This document shows, in pieces, positions 54,037 to 63,216 of a stretch of DNA of 64,000 nt. The stretch spans positions 1,054,001-1,118,000 of the forward strand of contig NZ_CP093310.2 in the NCBI RefSeq assembly GCF_022631235.3, given 5' to 3'. Position numbers and translations under genes: made by a program. Positions within the stretch are counted from its first letter, which is position 1; each line of letters opens with the position of its first letter. This stretch comes from Psychrobacter raelei. Its GTDB lineage: Bacteria > Pseudomonadota > Gammaproteobacteria > Pseudomonadales > Moraxellaceae. The notes beneath the pieces are model-generated. The model saw only the letters and a list, made by a program, of their open reading frames with translations, was not told the DNA's origin and made no database searches.

Positions 54037-55251
54037 ATGGGCATACAGCTAATTTTGAATGAAAACAGTAAAAAGGGTGTACCCGTTAAGGTATATACCC
54101 AAGATATCGCACAAGAGGCGATACAGCAATTACGTAATATGGCGCAGCTAGAATTTGTGCATTCACACATTGCAGTGATGCCAGATGTACACGTGGGCAA
54201 AGGCGCAACGGTGGGCAGCGTGATTCCGACCAAATCCGCCATTATCCCTGCAGCAGTGGGTGTCGATATCGGCTGTGGTATGAATGCGGTGCGTACTTCG
54301 CTAACTGCCAGAGACTTGCCAGACAGTCTAAGAGCGGTGCGCTCAGCGATTGAGAAGCAAGTGCCGGTTGGCTTTAATATGCACAATCAAATCACAGCCA
54401 AAGCCTCAACCCTTGATCCGTTAGGTAAACGCTTAAAGCCAATTACCGATAAGCACCCGGGGTTGCTTAAAATGCTCAAGGGTTTTGAGCGGACTTGGGC
54501 CAAACAGCTGGGTACACTTGGCGGTGGTAACCACTTTATCGAGATTTGTCTTGATGAAAACAACGATGTGTGGGTGATGCTGCACTCAGGTAGCCGAGGT
54601 ATTGGTAACTGTATCGGCCGCTATTTTATTAATTTGGCCAAAAAAGAGCATCAATCACGCTTTGGTCATGTGCCTGACAAAGATTTGTCTTATTTTGCTG
54701 AAGGTTCAAGCAGCTTTGATGACTATGTCGAAGCGGTGCAGTGGGCGCAGGATTATGCGGTACAAAACCGTAAAGAGATGATGCGCTTGGTGTTAAATGC
54801 GATGCAGTCGAAGCAGGCAGGATTACCGCCCTTTACCCTGACCAAAGAAGCCATTAACTGTCACCACAACTATGTGGAGCAAGAGACGCATTTTGGCGAA
54901 AACGTCTATGTCACTCGCAAAGGCGCTATCAGTGCTTACGAGGGTGAGCTGGGTATTATTCCAGGCTCTATGGGTGCTAAGTCGTTTATTGTGCGTGGTC
55001 TTGGTAATGAAGAGTCGTTTTGCTCATGCTCACATGGGGCAGGGCGTAAGATGAGTCGAACCAAAGCGTCTAAAACCTTCACCGTTGATGAGCTTAAAGC
55101 GCAAACTGACGGCGTTGAATGCAAAAAAGACAAAAGCGTACTCGATGAAATACCGGGTGCTTACAAAGACATCGATGAGGTAATGGACAATCAAAAAGAT
55201 TTGGTTGAAGTGGTGCATACGCTAAAGCAGGTACTTTGTGTGAAGGGATAG
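54037..55251 (+). CDS. rtcB: RNA ligase RtcB
   Basis: GTP- and Mn-dependent ligase joining 2',3'-cyclic-phosphate or 3'-phosphate RNA ends to 5'-OH ends. It has 404 residues, the shorter bacterial form. Metal and guanylate residues are visible: VDIGCGMNAVR (Cys), LGGGNHFIEI, LHSGSRGIGN and SHGAGRKMSRTKA near the C terminus (His that is guanylylated). Neither rtcA nor the sigma-54 regulator rtcR is in the window. AAGG precedes the ATG. Confidence 0.95.
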   Translation: MGIQLILNENSKKGVPVKVYTQDIAQEAIQQLRNMAQLEFVHSHIAVMPDVHVGKGATVGSVIPTKSAIIPAAVGVDIGCGMNAVRTSLTARDLPDSLRAVRSAIEKQVPVGFNMHNQITAKASTLDPLGKRLKPITDKHPGLLKMLKGFERTWAKQLGTLGGGNHFIEICLDENNDVWVMLHSGSRGIGNCIGRYFINLAKKEHQSRFGHVPDKDLSYFAEGSSSFDDYVEAVQWAQDYAVQNRKEMMRLVLNAMQSKQAGLPPFTLTKEAINCHHNYVEQETHFGENVYVTRKGAISAYEGELGIIPGSMGAKSFIVRGLGNEESFCSCSHGAGRKMSRTKASKTFTVDELKAQTDGVECKKDKSVLDEIPGAYKDIDEVMDNQKDLVEVVHTLKQVLCVKG

Positions 55252-55270
55252 TTATTCATACTCTTTCATC

Positions 55271-55335
55271 CTGCTACGTTGTCAATCTCGCTTGAAGTAC
55301 TCGGCGTACATCAGCACTCGATTTCCTCGTAGCAG
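55271..55335. repeat. Imperfect palindromic element after rtcB
   Basis: CTGCTACG (55271-55278) and CGTAGCAG (55328-55335) are exact arms; inside, AGTACTCGGCGTAC makes a second foldable part. It starts 20 bases after the rtcB stop. The pattern looks like dispersed intergenic palindromes of Moraxellaceae, but only one copy is in this window, so repetition cannot be shown here. Confidence 0.5.
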
Positions 55336-55480
55336 AATAAAATAGTAGCGAATAAGCCTCTATAAAAAGGAGTAGCCTCTTCCATTACAAAAAGGAAGTT
55401 AGGAGGGGTTGAAGGCTTTTTTAAAGTTAGTCAGAAAAAGTAAGCAAAATAGGTCGCTCAACATATTAAGGAGAATAAAA

Positions 55481-55606
55481 ATGTCATCAACTAAAAAACA
55501 AAACAACCAACCAAATAAAAAATTAGAAGATTTAGGACAAAACTATGAGCTTAAAACAAACCTTAAAGCTGGCGAAACAGCTAGAGAGTCAAACCAAAAA
55601 GAGTGA
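55481..55606 (+). CDS. Small Lys/Gln/Asn-rich protein (41 residues)
   Basis: Begins MSSTKKQNNQPNKKLEDLG with AAGGAG seven bases before the ATG. Highly polar and probably disordered. It overlaps the next small gene by 62 bases in another frame. The excellent ribosome site suggests translation, perhaps to couple the following gene; conservation is unknown. Confidence 0.45.
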   Translation: MSSTKKQNNQPNKKLEDLGQNYELKTNLKAGETARESNQKE

Positions 55607-55799
55607 GGGTAGCCTGAATAATGCGGCGAACCTGAGCGCTCTAAAAGACGCCACCAAACCACGTAATCATGCTGCGTTTAACCCGCTACTTAAAAAAGGC
55701 GGCGTGCATGAAAAAGACAATATCGAAGCGGTGCGTAAGAAAAAGCGCCGTGAGACCAAGAAAATTCTGCGTCAAAAGGATTGGTTGTCAGAAATATAA
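55545..55799 (+). CDS. Small basic protein (84 residues)
   Basis: Strongly basic and mostly helical, with a compact HAAFNPLLKKGGVHEKDN segment in the middle and RKKKRRETKKILRQKDW near the end. The ATG at 55545 has AGGA seven bases upstream. The central segment has the look of a conserved motif. The position behind rtcB suggests, without proof, an RNA-related job such as nucleic-acid binding. Confidence 0.6.
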   Translation: MSLKQTLKLAKQLESQTKKSEGSLNNAANLSALKDATKPRNHAAFNPLLKKGGVHEKDNIEAVRKKKRRETKKILRQKDWLSEI

Positions 55800-55950
55800 A
55801 GGGTTTGGTTTAAACTGTCTTAGAAGGAGCCCATTCTATGGATATAGGATGGGTGTTGATCACATAGTAGTTTATTGCACAGACTGTAGATGATGTTACT
55901 GTTTATAATATGTATTCTAAATTAAATCACAATAAGGACAACACAATAAA

Positions 55951-56451
55951 ATGGATGAATATCACCCGACGAAACTTACGCAGCCTCAGCAACATTTTTT
56001 AAATCAATACTTATCAACATTAACCAGTGAAGAAAGAAAAAATATTCCCAATTTAGATGATATTCCTGCTGAGCATTTCTGTGCTGATGAGGTTAATGCT
56101 AATGAGTGCGCTAGACTGGTTGAGCTAGGTATCAAAACAGCTTCCTGTAGCTTAAAAGATGGATGGGACTATGACAGTGAACCTTTGCCTAACATTGGTT
56201 CACTAACGATTGTAACAGACTGGGAGGGCAGACCCATTTGTATCACCCAATTGACCGATATCAGGATTGAGAAGTTTAAAGACGTTACTGAGGATTTCGC
56301 TCAAGCTGAGGGGGAGGGAGATGGTACTTATGATTGGTGGCGAGATGCGCATATCTCGTTTTTTACTGACTACGCACAATCAGTTGATAGTCATTTTACA
56401 CAAGATTCTGATTTGGTGTTAGAGCGGTTTAAAAAGGTCTATCCCTTATGA
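55951..56451 (+). CDS. ASCH-domain protein
   Basis: Protein of 166 residues. The ASCH fold, related to PUA and EVE, is seen from about residue 55: LGIKTASCSLKDGWDYD, then GSLTIVTDWEGRPICITQLTDIRIEKF and AQAEGEGDGTYDWWRDAHISFF. ASCH proteins bind RNA or hydrolyse modified nucleosides (for example N4-acetylcytidine). The N-terminal 50 residues form a helical extension. AAGGA precedes at some distance. Confidence 0.8.
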   Translation: MDEYHPTKLTQPQQHFLNQYLSTLTSEERKNIPNLDDIPAEHFCADEVNANECARLVELGIKTASCSLKDGWDYDSEPLPNIGSLTIVTDWEGRPICITQLTDIRIEKFKDVTEDFAQAEGEGDGTYDWWRDAHISFFTDYAQSVDSHFTQDSDLVLERFKKVYPL

Positions 56452-56607
56452 TATCTATCTATGTAAATGTTATTTGAATGTAGCTAACAGTTTAAAAAGT
56501 CTAATTTAGTCCCATTAAATAATCAGCATTATTTGCCTAATAATCTAAAAGGTTATTTAATAAGTAACTTCCTCAGTTAGTATCTCATACTGCCACTAAG
56601 GAGCCTC

Positions 56608-58473
56608 ATGAGCCTATTTTTCGAAAAACTCGTCAATCCATTTCCCAAAATTGATAATCAAACCCCGCCAAATACCTTGTGGGGCTTTATTCGTTATCAT
56701 AATCAGGGGTATGGCTGGGTATTTCTTGCATTAGGTGTATTAGAGGCACTGTCGGCAATGAGTGAAATTGCCATTTATGCCTTTATGGGGCAATTGGTTG
56801 ATTTGCTCAGTGAGCATGACAAAGCGACCTTTTTGCAAAGTGAGATGCCAACCTTATTGGGTTATTCAGCCTTGCTGCTCATAGCCATGCCACTCATTAA
56901 CTATCTGCGCACCTCGCTTAGAAGCCGCACTTTAAATGGTAACTTGCCAATGAGTGTGCGCTGGCGCTCGCACCGCTACTTGCTCAATCAAGGCATGTCA
57001 TTCTTCCAAGATGAGTTTGCAGGGCGGGCGGCGACCAAGGTGATGCAAAGCAGTATGGCGGTGCGTGAAGTGACCTTGATTTCGGTATCTGTGATGGTTT
57101 ACGTACTGGTTTATTTCGGCAGTATGCTATACGTATTAACCAATCTAAATACCTGGTTTTTGGTGCCGATGCTGGTGTGGCTGGGTATTTATACCGCGCT
57201 GCAATTTTATTTTAATCCTAAAGTGCGTCAGTACTCACAAGCGCAGTCTGATGCCCGCTCGACCATGACTGGCCGTATTGTGGATGCCTATACCAATATT
57301 AATACCGTCAAGCTGTTTGCCCATACTGACAGCGAAGCAGAATATGCGCGCGATAGTATGGATACCTATTTGCAGACGGTGTATAAGCAAATGGGCACGT
57401 TATCAACCTTGATGATAACCATGACCATTTTGAACTATATCCTTATTTTTGCGACCAGTGCGCTGAGTATCTATCTGTGGCTGCATGACTTAGTTGGCCT
57501 TGGTGCGATTGCGGTTGCGGTGTCTATGGCGCTGCGCCTGCTGGGTATGTCACGCTGGGTGATGTTTGAGCTGACTGACTTGTTTGAAAGCTTAGGGACA
57601 GTGCGTGATGGGATGAGTTTGCTCACCAAACCCTTGACCCTAACTGATAAAGCAGATGCTCAGCCGTTAGCGGTACAAGGCGCACAAGTTGATTTTAATA
57701 ACGTCCGATTTAGCTATCACAGAGCAGGCATTAATGATGGCGACAGTGAGGCCGATAAAGAATTAAGTATATTCAAAGATTTGGATTTGCACATCAAGCC
57801 AGGCGAGCGTATTGGTCTGGTCGGTCGCTCGGGTGCGGGCAAGTCAACCTTGGTGAATTTGCTGCTGCGGTTTTATGATGTGCAAGGCGGTAGCATCTGT
57901 ATCGACGGGCAGGATATCAGCAAAGTGGCGCAAGAAAGCTTGCGCGAACACATTGCGATGGTGACGCAAGATACCTCGCTATTGCACCGCACCGTTCGTG
58001 AAAACATCATCTATGGTAAGCCCGATGCCACAGAAGAGGAGCTTGAGCGTGCCATTAAGCAAGCCAATGCCGATGAGTTTATTGATTCATTGGTAGATTT
58101 AAAAGGCAATACGGGGCTTGATGCGCAAGTGGGTGAGCGCGGTGTGAAGCTCTCAGGCGGTCAGCGTCAGCGTATCGCCATTGCCCGTGTGCTATTAAAA
58201 GATGCACCGATTTTAATTCTGGATGAGGCAACCTCAGCACTTGATAGTGAGGTCGAAGCGGCGATTCAAGAAAGCTTAGATAATCTGATGCAAAATAAAA
58301 CAGTAATTGCCATTGCCCATAGATTGTCGACCATTGCATCGATGGATAGACTGGTAGTGATGGATCAAGGGCGCATTATCGAGCAGGGCACGCACCAAGA
58401 GCTGCTTGCAAAACAGGGTGTTTATGCCAGCTTGTGGGAGCGTCAAACCGGCGGCTTTTTAACCGATGAATAA
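56608..58473 (+). CDS. ABC exporter, fused membrane and ATPase domains
   Basis: Half-transporter of 621 residues that should dimerise. Residues about 35-335 hold six membrane helices; about 350-600 form the ATPase: Walker A GLVGRSGAGKSTL, Q-loop MVTQDTSLLHRTVRENI, signature LSGGQRQRIAIARVLL, Walker B ILILDEATSALDSE, switch His in AIAHRLSTIASMDRL. It resembles MsbA-like and multidrug exporters; the cargo cannot be told. AAGGAG precedes the ATG. It is a single gene. Confidence 0.9.
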   Translation: MSLFFEKLVNPFPKIDNQTPPNTLWGFIRYHNQGYGWVFLALGVLEALSAMSEIAIYAFMGQLVDLLSEHDKATFLQSEMPTLLGYSALLLIAMPLINYLRTSLRSRTLNGNLPMSVRWRSHRYLLNQGMSFFQDEFAGRAATKVMQSSMAVREVTLISVSVMVYVLVYFGSMLYVLTNLNTWFLVPMLVWLGIYTALQFYFNPKVRQYSQAQSDARSTMTGRIVDAYTNINTVKLFAHTDSEAEYARDSMDTYLQTVYKQMGTLSTLMITMTILNYILIFATSALSIYLWLHDLVGLGAIAVAVSMALRLLGMSRWVMFELTDLFESLGTVRDGMSLLTKPLTLTDKADAQPLAVQGAQVDFNNVRFSYHRAGINDGDSEADKELSIFKDLDLHIKPGERIGLVGRSGAGKSTLVNLLLRFYDVQGGSICIDGQDISKVAQESLREHIAMVTQDTSLLHRTVRENIIYGKPDATEEELERAIKQANADEFIDSLVDLKGNTGLDAQVGERGVKLSGGQRQRIAIARVLLKDAPILILDEATSALDSEVEAAIQESLDNLMQNKTVIAIAHRLSTIASMDRLVVMDQGRIIEQGTHQELLAKQGVYASLWERQTGGFLTDE

Positions 58474-58673
58474 AGAGGCTGACTGACGGCGAGTAAGTGA
58501 TGAGTGCAAAGCGCTCACAAGCTTGGTATGACAGGTTAACCCAGCGTTCAGATGTGCACCTTAAAGTGCCATCTAAGTGGGTGTATCATCGATGGGTATT
58601 GCCAAGACCCTGTAAATCCTGCTATAACACTTTGGTGTCATTGCCCTTCAATTTTTAAATCTAAGGATAATCT

Positions 58674-58958
58674 ATGCCAAGCGTGAACCAGTATTTTGAT
58701 AATAAAGTTACTTCAATTGCCTTCCAAACCGCAACCAAGCCAGCAACTGTGGGTGTAATGGAAATCGGTGAGTATGAGTTTGGTACCAGCGAATTTGAAA
58801 CCATGACAGTCGTCAGCGGTGCATTAACCGTGAAGCTGCCAGGCTCAGATGAGTTTGCGACTTATGATGCCGGTCAAAGCTTTACCATTGATGCCAATCA
58901 GAAGTTTCAGGTAAAAGTTGCGGTTGAGAGCGCTTATCTGTGTACTTATGGCAAATAA
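58674..58958 (+). CDS. ppnP: Pyrimidine/purine nucleoside phosphorylase PpnP
   Basis: Small cupin-like enzyme of 94 residues (formerly YaiE, DUF1255) that splits many nucleosides with phosphate. The family pattern is complete: [66 protein letters not shown] and the ending AYLCTYGK. A terminator follows 40 bases on. Confidence 0.92.
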   Translation: MPSVNQYFDNKVTSIAFQTATKPATVGVMEIGEYEFGTSEFETMTVVSGALTVKLPGSDEFATYDAGQSFTIDANQKFQVKVAVESAYLCTYGK

Positions 58959-58998
58959 GAAGCCGCGGTAACTAAAGATAAAAAAAGATAAAAATAGC

Positions 58999-59029
58999 AA
59001 AGCAGCAGACCTAAGTTTGCTGCTTTTTT
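58999..59029 (+). terminator. Intrinsic terminator of ppnP
   Basis: AAGCAGCA (59000-59007) pairs with TGCTGCTT (59018-59025) around a ten-base loop; the T-run continues to 59029. Confidence 0.9.
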
Positions 59030-59197
59030 GTTTGGTATGTATCAGGCATATTCACTGCTTTGTATTAATGATACATTTTGTATTGAAATAAAAAGGTAAA
59101 TCGGTTAATAATAGACAGGTTAATAGGATGTTAACTTAACTCTTATCCCCCAGCGCCCAATATAGGGCATGCTAGAAGATGCTAAAGGAATAGCGAC

Positions 59198-60862
59198 ATG
59201 TCACTTACTACCACCACATCACTGAACTCTATCAGTTACGCTGAATTTTATCAGCAGTTTGACCAACAAGACCTACTAAAACAAATATTCCAAGATCATC
59301 CTGAGGACGCGCTGAATGCTTATTTGGCATGCTGCGGCAGGCATGTGCGTAATGGCTTAGGTGATAAAGTGGCCTTGGTACATGAAGATACTAAGCAAAA
59401 AATTACTCAGCTTAGCTTCAATGAGCTAGATCAAAGAAGCGCCCAAGTGGCCAACTTGCTCAAAGCCTATGGCGTCAAAGCTGGTGATAGAGTAGCGACC
59501 ATGCTACCGCGCACCCCAGAGCTGCTTATTGTGGTGTTGGCCACCTGGCGTGTCGGGGCAATTTATCAGCCTCTATTCACCGCCTTTGGAGTGGAGTCTA
59601 TCGCTTATCGACTCGATAAAGCGGACACCAAGGTGGTATTTACCAATTTGGACAACCGCTCAAAATTTGATGAGATTGAAAACTTGCCTACGATGGTGTT
59701 GATTGAAGCGCAAGCCGCCGCGGATGCTAGTGGTTACAGCGATGATATCTTTGCCAAAGCCGAGCAGTATTCTGAGGTGTGTGAGCCGGTACTACTGACC
59801 CCCGATGCGCCATTTTTACAAATGTTTACCTCAGGTACTGTGGGCAAGTCAAAAGGTGTTAGTGTGCCTTTGGCCGCTTTGCCAACTTTTTATCTGTACA
59901 TGCGCTATGCCATTGACCTGCAACAAACAGATCACTACTGGAACATGGCCGATCCTGGCTGGGCTTATGGCTTGTATTATGCCATTACTGGTCCGTTATT
60001 GATGGGCATTACCACTTACTTTAATGAGATGGGTTTTGATGCCCAGAACACCCTTGATTTCCTAGTCCGACATAAAATTAGCAACATAGCTTCCTCGCCA
60101 ACTGCATTTAGAATGATGAAATCCAGTGGGGTCTTTGAAGGTGTGGCGGACCAATTGTCGTTACGTGTGGCCAATTCAGCAGGTGAGACACTCAATACCG
60201 AAGTGGTGGGCTGGGTGAGCGAAAACCTAGGCTGCAAGGTCTGCGATCAATATGGTCAGACTGAGACGGGTATGACCTGCTGCATGCATCATGCGTTGCA
60301 GCATGAGGCGCCCACAGGCAGCATGGGAATGCCACTACCAGGACATAAACTGGTGGTATTAGATGCCGATATGCAACCGGTAGAAGATGGGGTGCAAGGG
60401 CAATTGGCAGTAGTGGTTAGTCAGTCGCCAGCCTTTTATTTTAATGGCTACAGCTGGAATGAAAAACAGGCCTTTTTCGATGACTATTATTTGACTGGTG
60501 ATGTGGTTGAGCGTCATCAAGATGGCACGTTCTGGTTTGCCGGTCGTGATGATGATATTATCATTACCGCAGGCTACCGCATTGGGCCCACCGATGTGGA
60601 AAACTGTGTGATGGAGCATGAAGCTGTGGCAGAATCGGCTGCTGTGGGGGTTCCGGATGAGATGCGTGGCCATGTCATCAAATCTTATGTGGTGTTAAAA
60701 GAGGGCATTGATGGCTCAGAAGATTTGGTCAATCAAATAAAGTCTTTGGTACAAAAGCGGCTGTCAGCTCATGCTTATCCGCGTTATGTGGAGTTTGTGA
60801 CGGCATTGCCGAAAACACCCAGTGGCAAAATACAGCGTTTTTTATTGCGTCAATCAAATTGA
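59198..60862 (+). CDS. AMP-forming acyl-CoA synthetase
   Basis: Adenylate-forming enzyme of 554 residues that activates a carboxylic acid with ATP and CoA. The P-loop-like motif is MFTSGTVGKSKGV, then YGQTETGMTCC, the hinge region TGDVVERHQDGTFWFAGRDDD with GYRIGPTDVE, and the catalytic Lys in TPSGKIQRFLL. It is close to the acetyl-CoA and medium-chain synthetase groups; chain length cannot be told. AAGGA lies eight bases before the ATG. The SDR gene 94 bases downstream suggests joint work in fatty-acid breakdown. Confidence 0.88.
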   Translation: MSLTTTTSLNSISYAEFYQQFDQQDLLKQIFQDHPEDALNAYLACCGRHVRNGLGDKVALVHEDTKQKITQLSFNELDQRSAQVANLLKAYGVKAGDRVATMLPRTPELLIVVLATWRVGAIYQPLFTAFGVESIAYRLDKADTKVVFTNLDNRSKFDEIENLPTMVLIEAQAAADASGYSDDIFAKAEQYSEVCEPVLLTPDAPFLQMFTSGTVGKSKGVSVPLAALPTFYLYMRYAIDLQQTDHYWNMADPGWAYGLYYAITGPLLMGITTYFNEMGFDAQNTLDFLVRHKISNIASSPTAFRMMKSSGVFEGVADQLSLRVANSAGETLNTEVVGWVSENLGCKVCDQYGQTETGMTCCMHHALQHEAPTGSMGMPLPGHKLVVLDADMQPVEDGVQGQLAVVVSQSPAFYFNGYSWNEKQAFFDDYYLTGDVVERHQDGTFWFAGRDDDIIITAGYRIGPTDVENCVMEHEAVAESAAVGVPDEMRGHVIKSYVVLKEGIDGSEDLVNQIKSLVQKRLSAHAYPRYVEFVTALPKTPSGKIQRFLLRQSN

Positions 60863-60956
60863 TAAATATGACTAAACCTGTTTAAATAAATGCTAAAGTT
60901 GTTTGACTGTTTGTTCGAGTAATAACTCATAATTTAACCATAAAAAAGGATTTTAA

Positions 60957-61733
60957 ATGAAGATTGCATCACAAGCTTTTATCGTAACCGGCGGCGCTTC
61001 AGGATTGGGTGCGGCCACCACACGTGAATTGGTCCAACGCGGTGCCAAAGTGGTTGTTGCAGATCTAAATGCACAAGCCGGTGAGGCACTGGTTAGCGAG
61101 CTTGGTGACAGTGTGCGCTTTGTGGCCTGTGATATTACAAAAAGTGAAGATGTGGAGCATGCCGTACAGACTGCCGAAAAAGAGTTTGGCGGGCTAGCTG
61201 GCAGTATCAACTGTGCTGGTATCGCTATCGTTCAAAAGCTGCTTGATCGTGATAATAACCCTGCTGACCTTGAGCAGTTTAACAAAGGGGTTCAGGTCAA
61301 TTTGATCGGTAGCTTTAATGTGGCGCGCTTAGTGGCAGCAAGTATTGCCAAACGTGTGGCGGCCAGCGGCGGTCCTAACAATGAAGATCAAGGTATTATT
61401 ATCAATACCGCATCTATCGCCGCCTTTGATGGCCAAGTGGGACAAGGCAGCTATGCCTCCTCAAAATCTGGGGTAGTGGGCTTGACCCTGCCTTTGGCAC
61501 GTGAGCTGACTCGCCATGGTATTCGTGTGATGACCATTGCACCAGGTATTTTTGAAACCCCCATGATGGCAGGTTTACCAGAAAAGGCGCAAGAGCAGCT
61601 TAAAGCAAGCGTACCTTATCCCAAACGTTTGGGCATGCCTGCTGAGTACGCCAATTTGGTCGCTCATATTATTGAAAATGCCTACCTTAATGGTGAGGTA
61701 ATTCGTCTTGATGGTGCCATTCGTATGACCTAG
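60957..61733 (+). CDS. SDR dehydrogenase, likely 3-hydroxyacyl-CoA type
   Basis: Short-chain dehydrogenase of 258 residues. The cofactor loop is TGGASGLGAATTREL; Asp in VVVADLNAQAG after the second strand favours NAD. The catalytic set is Ser in NTASIAAFDGQVGQGSYASSKS with the Tyr-x3-Lys in SYASSKSG. APGIFETPMMAGLPE is characteristic of the type II 3-hydroxyacyl-CoA dehydrogenase (HSD10-like) branch. The neighbouring acyl-CoA synthetase fits that role. A strong terminator follows. Confidence 0.85.
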   Translation: MKIASQAFIVTGGASGLGAATTRELVQRGAKVVVADLNAQAGEALVSELGDSVRFVACDITKSEDVEHAVQTAEKEFGGLAGSINCAGIAIVQKLLDRDNNPADLEQFNKGVQVNLIGSFNVARLVAASIAKRVAASGGPNNEDQGIIINTASIAAFDGQVGQGSYASSKSGVVGLTLPLARELTRHGIRVMTIAPGIFETPMMAGLPEKAQEQLKASVPYPKRLGMPAEYANLVAHIIENAYLNGEVIRLDGAIRMT

Positions 61734-61808
61734 TTTTTCTTTATTTTCTTTCAAGCTTCTATAGTTTTAATGTCTTAGTGCTTATGCTGAGTATTAAAGC
61801 ATGTTGCT

Positions 61809-61840
61809 AAGCTGCATTCTTAACGGGTGCAGCTTTTTTT
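61809..61840 (+). terminator. Intrinsic terminator of the acyl-CoA synthetase-SDR unit
   Basis: AAGCTGCA (61809-61816) pairs exactly with TGCAGCTT (61828-61835); T-run to 61840. Confidence 0.9.
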
Positions 61841-62015
61841 ATTTACACTGAGTAACAGTTTTATAGCGGCTCACTACTGTTTTAGAGGCTGTAAGCTATT
61901 TAGAATAAACGATACCCTGACTAAAAATTTCATCAATAATGATTTGACTATTTAACCATTACAATAAGAAGAAATTAGGGATTAATAATTAGCCATAAAC
62001 CGTTAGGAGCCATTA

Positions 62016-63125
62016 ATGACCACATCGCGTTTACCGAGCACAAATGCTGCGTCCAATATAGGACAGACAGATTTGCGCCATGATTATCAAGCACTGGCAG
62101 CACGTGCCCGCCTTCGTTATGTGAGCGATGAGCAGCCTGGCTTCACTCGCAAACGCTGGGGCAAAGGCTTTACTTATAAAGATGCGCTGGGCAATACGGT
62201 AAAAGACCCATCACTACGCAGCCGTTTTGATGCTTTGGCCATCCCGCCCATGTGGTCTGAGGTGTGGATTTGTGAGTATGAGGATGGGCACCTGCAATGT
62301 ACAGGCCGTGACGAGAAAGGTCGTAAACAGTATTTATATCACGAGCAGTGGAATCAGGTACGCGATATGGCCAAGTTTGATGCGGTAATGGGATTTGGTG
62401 ACGTGCTGCCTAAGCTGCGCGCACAAGTTGAGCAAGATCTTGCGGCGCCAGCGCTTAGCCGTGCTAACGTATTGGCGGCGGTAGTAAAACTACTTGAAAC
62501 CACCTTAATTCGTATCGGCAATGACCGCTATGCTAAGCAAAACAACAGCTATGGTCTGAGCACTTTGCGCAGCCGTCATGTCACTGAGACTGAGGAGGGG
62601 CTTGCTTTTGACTTTGTCGGAAAAAGCTCTAAAGCGCATCATATTGAGCTGCAAGATGAGCGTTTAGTTGACATTGTTCAGGCGTGTTCTGATTTACCAG
62701 GCTATCGCATTTTTAAATATATCGATGAAGCTGGTGAGAAGCAGGTGGTCGAGAGCGGTGATATCAATGAGTATCTGCGTACCCATACTGGTTATGAGTA
62801 TAGCGCTAAAGACTTCCGCACTTGGATGGCGACGGTGCTGGCGGCCGCTTATCTATATGAGTATGCCGATGATGAGGTGCTGGCAAGTGAGCCTGACAGT
62901 AAGCTGCGTCAACAATTGGTGGTTGATATGGTTAAAGAGGTGGCGCGTAATTTGGGCAATACGCCAAGTGTCTCGCGCACCTCTTATATTCATCCCAAAA
63001 TTATTGAGCGCTTTTTACAAGACAGCTTTATGGACGCTTATAAGCAGGGGCGGCGTGGCCGTAGCAAAAAATATCAATCGCTTGATGAAAAAGCAGTGTT
63101 GGCATTGTTAACCACAAACGAGTAA
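62016..63125 (+). CDS. Type IB DNA topoisomerase
   Basis: Poxvirus-like topoisomerase of 369 residues that relaxes supercoils through a 3'-phosphotyrosine bond. The order is as usual: RLRYVSDEQPGFTRKRWGKGF at the N-terminus, IPPMWSEVWIC, the first catalytic Arg in a GNDRYAKQNNSYGLSTLRSRH region, the KSSKAHHIEL strand, DFRTWMAT with the second Arg, and the nucleophile Tyr324 in SRTSYIHPKI. AGGAG lies before the ATG. Many proteobacteria carry one copy; its role is accessory. Confidence 0.92.
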   Translation: MTTSRLPSTNAASNIGQTDLRHDYQALAARARLRYVSDEQPGFTRKRWGKGFTYKDALGNTVKDPSLRSRFDALAIPPMWSEVWICEYEDGHLQCTGRDEKGRKQYLYHEQWNQVRDMAKFDAVMGFGDVLPKLRAQVEQDLAAPALSRANVLAAVVKLLETTLIRIGNDRYAKQNNSYGLSTLRSRHVTETEEGLAFDFVGKSSKAHHIELQDERLVDIVQACSDLPGYRIFKYIDEAGEKQVVESGDINEYLRTHTGYEYSAKDFRTWMATVLAAAYLYEYADDEVLASEPDSKLRQQLVVDMVKEVARNLGNTPSVSRTSYIHPKIIERFLQDSFMDAYKQGRRGRSKKYQSLDEKAVLALLTTNE

Positions 63126-63216
63126 TCTATCTCACTTTAATCTTGAATAGTTAGGCGTTTATAGATCAGCGCAGTACATCTTCTTTTAATGGCATTAATT
63201 TTTTAGACACTCGACC

